64,000 nt of DNA, from the NCBI RefSeq assembly GCF_002261215.1, contig NZ_NEVS01000004.1, positions 3,658,001-3,722,000 of the forward strand, given 5' to 3'. The notes under the pieces were generated by a model. The model worked only from the letters and a program-made list of their open reading frames with translations, had not been told where the DNA came from and ran no database searches. Below, piece by piece: positions 62,101 through 64,000 of the stretch (position 1 is the stretch's first letter; every line of letters starts with the position of its first letter). A program made the position numbers and the translations under genes. The DNA comes from Bordetella genomosp. 11 (lineage in GTDB: Bacteria; Pseudomonadota; Gammaproteobacteria; Burkholderiales; Burkholderiaceae_B).

Positions 62101-62889
62101 CAGCGCGCGGTTCAACTTCACCGGCAACGGCACGCCCCACGCGTCGGCCCATTTTTCCAGTTCGAGTCCGCTGAAGACCACATCCAGCGTGGACGTGGGG
62201 GTGGCGTCGAACGGCCGCGCCGTCCCGTTCAGGTCGAAGGGACTGCCGTTGATCCGCGCATGGAATTTCGGCACGACATCGATATCGGTGGCATAGCCGA
62301 AGTTCGAAATGAACGGTACGCCCAGGGCGATCTGGTCGATAACCTGCTGGCGGCCCGTCACCTTGTCGTCCAGGGTGATCGAGCCGTTCTCCAGGCGCAT
62401 GTTGTTCAGTGAAAAGCGCGGCAGGGGCTTGTCTTTTTCCTCGGGCGCGGGTTCCGGCTTGCCGGCGCTCATTTCCTGCAGTTTCTGCTGGATATCCGAG
62501 AAGTTGAAATGCGCCTGCGCGTCGCGCACCAGCGCCACGCGCGGCTCGCGCAACACCATCGCGTCCACCACCGGAGCGAACCAGAACAGCGATTTCCACG
62601 AAGCGCTGGCATCGGCTTCGGCCACCGTCAGCAGGGGCTGGGCGCCGCCCGGCTGCGCGATCGCGAAATCGTGCACGCGCAGCGTCAGCGAAAACGGATT
62701 GAAGGTGATCTTGCCGACCTGGACTTCGCGTCCCAGCATGGCCGCGACGTCACGGGTCAGCGCGCGGCGCGTGAGTTCCGGTACCTGCCATGCGGCCAGC
62801 GCGAGCAGAAGCAGGATCAGCCCTACAACCGCCCCCGCGATCCGCAAAAACCGCCGCGTAAATCGAATTCGGGGCAAATACGAGGGCAT
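59125..62889 (-). CDS. Large AsmA-like DUF748 envelope protein
   Basis: A 1,254-residue protein anchored by one N-terminal helix (about residues 15-34). DUF748/AsmA-like repeats follow (VQVGKITFNPFSLTLRVHDFAI, ALVRDAQAHFNFSDIQQKL, DVSDLNLQDRVNRADFLAWKLL). They are interrupted at about 385-505 by an Ala/Pro/Thr-rich linker. The C-terminus resembles an OmpA-type stretch (YIAFEPGSSTLSDDDKEKLKKLAAAMADRP). AsmA-like giants are thought to bridge the envelope and move lipids. CAGGAGATG precedes the ATG. Confidence 0.9.
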   Translation of the reverse strand: MPSYLPRIRFTRRFLRIAGAVVGLILLLLALAAWQVPELTRRALTRDVAAMLGREVQVGKITFNPFSLTLRVHDFAIAQPGGAQPLLTVAEADASASWKSLFWFAPVVDAMVLREPRVALVRDAQAHFNFSDIQQKLQEMSAGKPEPAPEEKDKPLPRFSLNNMRLENGSITLDDKVTGRQQVIDQIALGVPFISNFGYATDIDVVPKFHARINGSPFDLNGTARPFDATPTSTLDVVFSGLELEKWADAWGVPLPVKLNRALLDSDLHISFEQPKDAAPKLRITGGLSLRELDLREASDERLAAWSALNVRGVDALPLERRLQVGEVELVDPNIQTRRYADQRVNWLDVIDKLQRLGAGAKTEGPATVSTVKTASVPPVAAPGTAAPPTAAAKPDSQASAATGSTAPDTATAAPRASAGAAAAPPAAEAKGGAAPTDTAPATATPPTTAQSTTAQSTTAQPTTAQPTTAQPTAASPTAASPAAAPPTATAAAEPDPWHINVDKVSIVNGQLRLRDAPTKLDYALDKVSVSVTHVALPQPKDQPIAIELGAENPDGATLHATGGVILQPLALTLDAKADRLPLAPFASAVRSFAPVTLLAGTVGAAAKVDVRDKAGTYAIQASDIKLDLAGVSARDETLNPPVTVGVKRLALGVDRFVLGSGSSKFDLRASGLLGDGDLASQGSLTLNPLAVKARVDLSNLDVAMLAPYAASRLNATVKSIRLGAKGDVDFTGARGAAPMKVMWKGGVDVSDLNLQDRVNRADFLAWKLLSLRSMAISLSGGKPTIDLGDVTLDNFYGNVLLNSQGQLNVMSLIAEPGKAGGSITQDTQARETPSAPAPEPSRTKASSGPAESHAQGGMPDIAVRSVTLKNGRATFNDRFVRPNYTAELSAIEGSVSAVSSTDPKPAKVSVTGRVYRTAPLSISGIVQPFAKFLTLDIKASARGVDLPRFTTYSAKYVGYPIERGKLSMDVEYRLKDRQLQASNRVQLDQLTFGAKTNSPQATTLPVMLAVALLKDRSGNIDINLPISGSLDDPNFSVGGIILRVIGNLIVKAVTSPFSLLASAFGGGDELSYIAFEPGSSTLSDDDKEKLKKLAAAMADRPSLKMDIAGRADPVSDEAGLRQSWVDMRIRAARSRATGKSGRLDGDAPLSEAERAKYLEAAYDNTKIDNKPRNFIGMAKSVPPAQMEALLKQAAPAGEDQLRKLADARAQAAYEQLQQQGAPMDRIFMVAPNLSAEGVKDNGPPSRVEFSLRR
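61475..61549 (-). repeat. 15-bp minisatellite inside the DUF748 gene
   Basis: Five tandem 15-bp units: three GGTTGTGCTGTCGTC and two GATTGTGCCGTCGTC, at 61475-61549. Read on the minus strand they encode TTAQS/TTAQP pentapeptides in the flexible linker. Unit length keeps the frame, so copy number can change without breaking the protein. Confidence 0.9.
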
Positions 62890-63064
62890 CCATCATCTCC
62901 TGTAGGGGTTGCGGGATTATGGCCCCGTGGCCCGGACGCGTCCATTATCATAGGCAGCCCGAACGCCTCGATTCAGGGGGGTTTGGGTGCAACATCAAAC
63001 AATTACGTCGCTGGCGTAATTTCGTTTCAAATCTTGAACGGACCGCCCAAGGCGGCGCATCGGC
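62890..63064. promoter_or_regulatory. Divergent DUF748/moaC region with inverted repeat
   Basis: 175 bases. AATTACG (63001-63007) and CGTAATT (63015-63021) form an inverted repeat with a 7-base centre, 44 bases before the moaC ATG. The stretch 62,990-63,035 is AT-rich. An operator or promoter is plausible; no riboswitch-like fold is evident. Confidence 0.4.
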
Positions 63065-63577
63065 ATGTCCACCTCTACCCCGGCCTTGAGCCACCTCGAT
63101 GAATCCGGCCAGGTCCGCATGGTCGACGTTGGCGGCAAAACCGTCACTGCCCGCGTCGCCATCGCGGCGGCCCGCGTGCGCATGAACGCCACCGCCTACG
63201 GCCTGCTTACCCAGCCGGGCCAGGGCAAGGGCGAAGTGCTGAACACCGCCCGTGTGGCCGGCATGCTGGCCGCCAAGCGCTGCGCCGACCTGATCCCTTT
63301 GTGCCACAGCCTGCCGCTGTCGTTCGTCGGCGTTGACTTCGCCTTGGACGACGCGACACACAGCATCGATATCCGCGCCACCTGCCGCACGGACTTCCGC
63401 ACCGGCGTCGAAATGGAAGCCATGACCGCCTGCAGCGTGGCCGCCCTGACGGTCTACGACATGTGCAAGGCGGCCGACAAAGGCATCGTCATCGAACAGA
63501 TCCGCCTGGAATACAAGGCCGGCGGCAAAAGCGGCGAATGGCGGGCGGATGGCCAAAGCGCTTCGCCCGGAAAATAA
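63065..63577 (+). CDS. moaC: Cyclic pyranopterin monophosphate synthase MoaC
   Basis: A 170-residue MoaC of usual length. It has MVDVGGKTVTAR at the start, RCADLIPLCHSLPLSFVGVDF (about residues 72-92), GVEMEAMTACSVAALTVYDMCKA (about 116-138) and a closing IRLEYKAGGKSGEW. It converts the MoaA product to cyclic pyranopterin monophosphate in molybdenum cofactor synthesis and works as a hexamer. It is isolated here from other moa genes. The ribosome site is weak. Confidence 0.97.
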   Translation: MSTSTPALSHLDESGQVRMVDVGGKTVTARVAIAAARVRMNATAYGLLTQPGQGKGEVLNTARVAGMLAAKRCADLIPLCHSLPLSFVGVDFALDDATHSIDIRATCRTDFRTGVEMEAMTACSVAALTVYDMCKAADKGIVIEQIRLEYKAGGKSGEWRADGQSASPGK

Positions 63578-63766
63578 GCCCCGGTTAAAAACGGTGAAAG
63601 CAATAGGCCCTGGGCGCTGCTACAAACCACTGCTTCGGATCAGGTTTGCCGGCGCGTGTGACGGAACGGCAACCGGTCGAATACGCGGATCGGGAACGGC
63701 GGCTGTGGCGCGGTAGTTTGCTGCGGTACGCCCACACTGACCGGGCAAGCGTGCAGCCGCTTCCGG
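63578..63766. other. Region after moaC without a supported gene
   Basis: 189 bases between moaC and the partial leftward gene. Lower GC than the average of the window. I see no hairpin or gene. Confidence 0.4.
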
Positions 63767-64000
63767 TCAAGCTCTCCGGGCCCCGGGATAGCAGGACAAA
63801 TAGTCCACTGCGCGGCGCAGGAACGACGGCCGATGCGGGGTCGCTGTCTGTTCCGCCCCAGGCTCGCGCACATCCATCCTGAATATGAAGTCGCCCTTTA
63901 CCAGGATGTTTTTCGTGTCTCCGACAAAGCATGACGGATGCTTGATTTCGAAGCCGGTATCCGCACCGACGCGGTTTTCCATCGCGTCTTCGAAGCGCAC
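63767..64000 (-). CDS. Unidentified gene, 3' end only (runs off the window)
   Basis: At least 77 codons on the minus strand, open to the window edge and ending in TGA at 63767. The readable part includes FEIKHPSCFVGDTKNILVKGDFIFRMDV and ends SFLRRAVDYLSCYPGARRA. Codon use looks like real coding sequence with somewhat lower GC than the neighbours. I do not recognise the family, and the true start is outside the window. Confidence 0.4.
   Translation of the reverse strand: MRFEDAMENRVGADTGFEIKHPSCFVGDTKNILVKGDFIFRMDVREPGAEQTATPHRPSFLRRAVDYLSCYPGARRA

Overview
The window is GC-rich, densely coded DNA with the gene content and codon style of a betaproteobacterium of the order Burkholderiales, most like the Alcaligenaceae (Bordetella/Achromobacter group). 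This assignment is inferred from the protein families, the DUF4148 and opgC-type genes and the base composition; no rRNA or tRNA is present to confirm it.

Left part (1-22,790) is an ordinary chromosomal backbone. It holds a YciI-like protein, a soluble PAS-PAS chemotaxis receptor, WrbA, a ketopantoate-reductase-like enzyme, a DUF445 membrane protein and a BamE-like lipoprotein. A catabolic island follows: an N-carbamoyl amino acid hydrolase-like nitrilase faces an amidase plus an SsuABC-type ABC importer. Then come an SGNH hydrolase, an OpgC-like acyltransferase, a short-chain dehydrogenase, a CSS-motif EAL phosphodiesterase, a DHA2-type exporter, DUF378, an AEC carrier divergent from a LysR regulator, and an ABC exporter.

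The junction (22,791-25,325) has no host genes. It contains an IS256-family element (23,321-24,702) between two oppositely oriented, nearly identical 200-bp repeats. Each repeat carries 34-bp terminal inverted repeats. A 37-bp direct repeat also brackets the IS.

The centre (25,326-55,327) is a complete type VI secretion locus. A leftward unit encodes VgrG, a one-TM protein, a DUF2169/pentapeptide adaptor-like protein, an all-pentapeptide protein and a PAAR-like DUF4150 tip. A 514-bp AT-rich intergenic region separates it from a rightward operon: tssA-tssB-tssC-hcp-tagJ-tssE-tssF-(DUF3540)-tssG-(L,D-transpeptidase-like effector)-(periplasmic immunity candidate)-tssH-(TssQ-like lipoprotein)-tssJ-tssK-tssL-tssM-tagF-(kinase remnant). 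All thirteen core Tss components are present. No fha or pppA is seen, and the kinase has lost its N-lobe. The operon ends at a strong bidirectional hairpin.

The right part (55,328-64,000) returns to backbone: a DUF4148 exported peptide, an MFS permease, a Prx5-type peroxiredoxin, a Tat-exported dienelactone hydrolase family protein, a giant AsmA-like DUF748 protein with an in-frame minisatellite, MoaC, and the end of an unidentified gene running off the window.

The most interesting points are the effector/immunity pair embedded in the T6SS structural operon, the DUF3540 gene between tssF and tssG, the apparently toxin-less VgrG operon that ends at the IS/repeat junction, and the N-lobe-less kinase.
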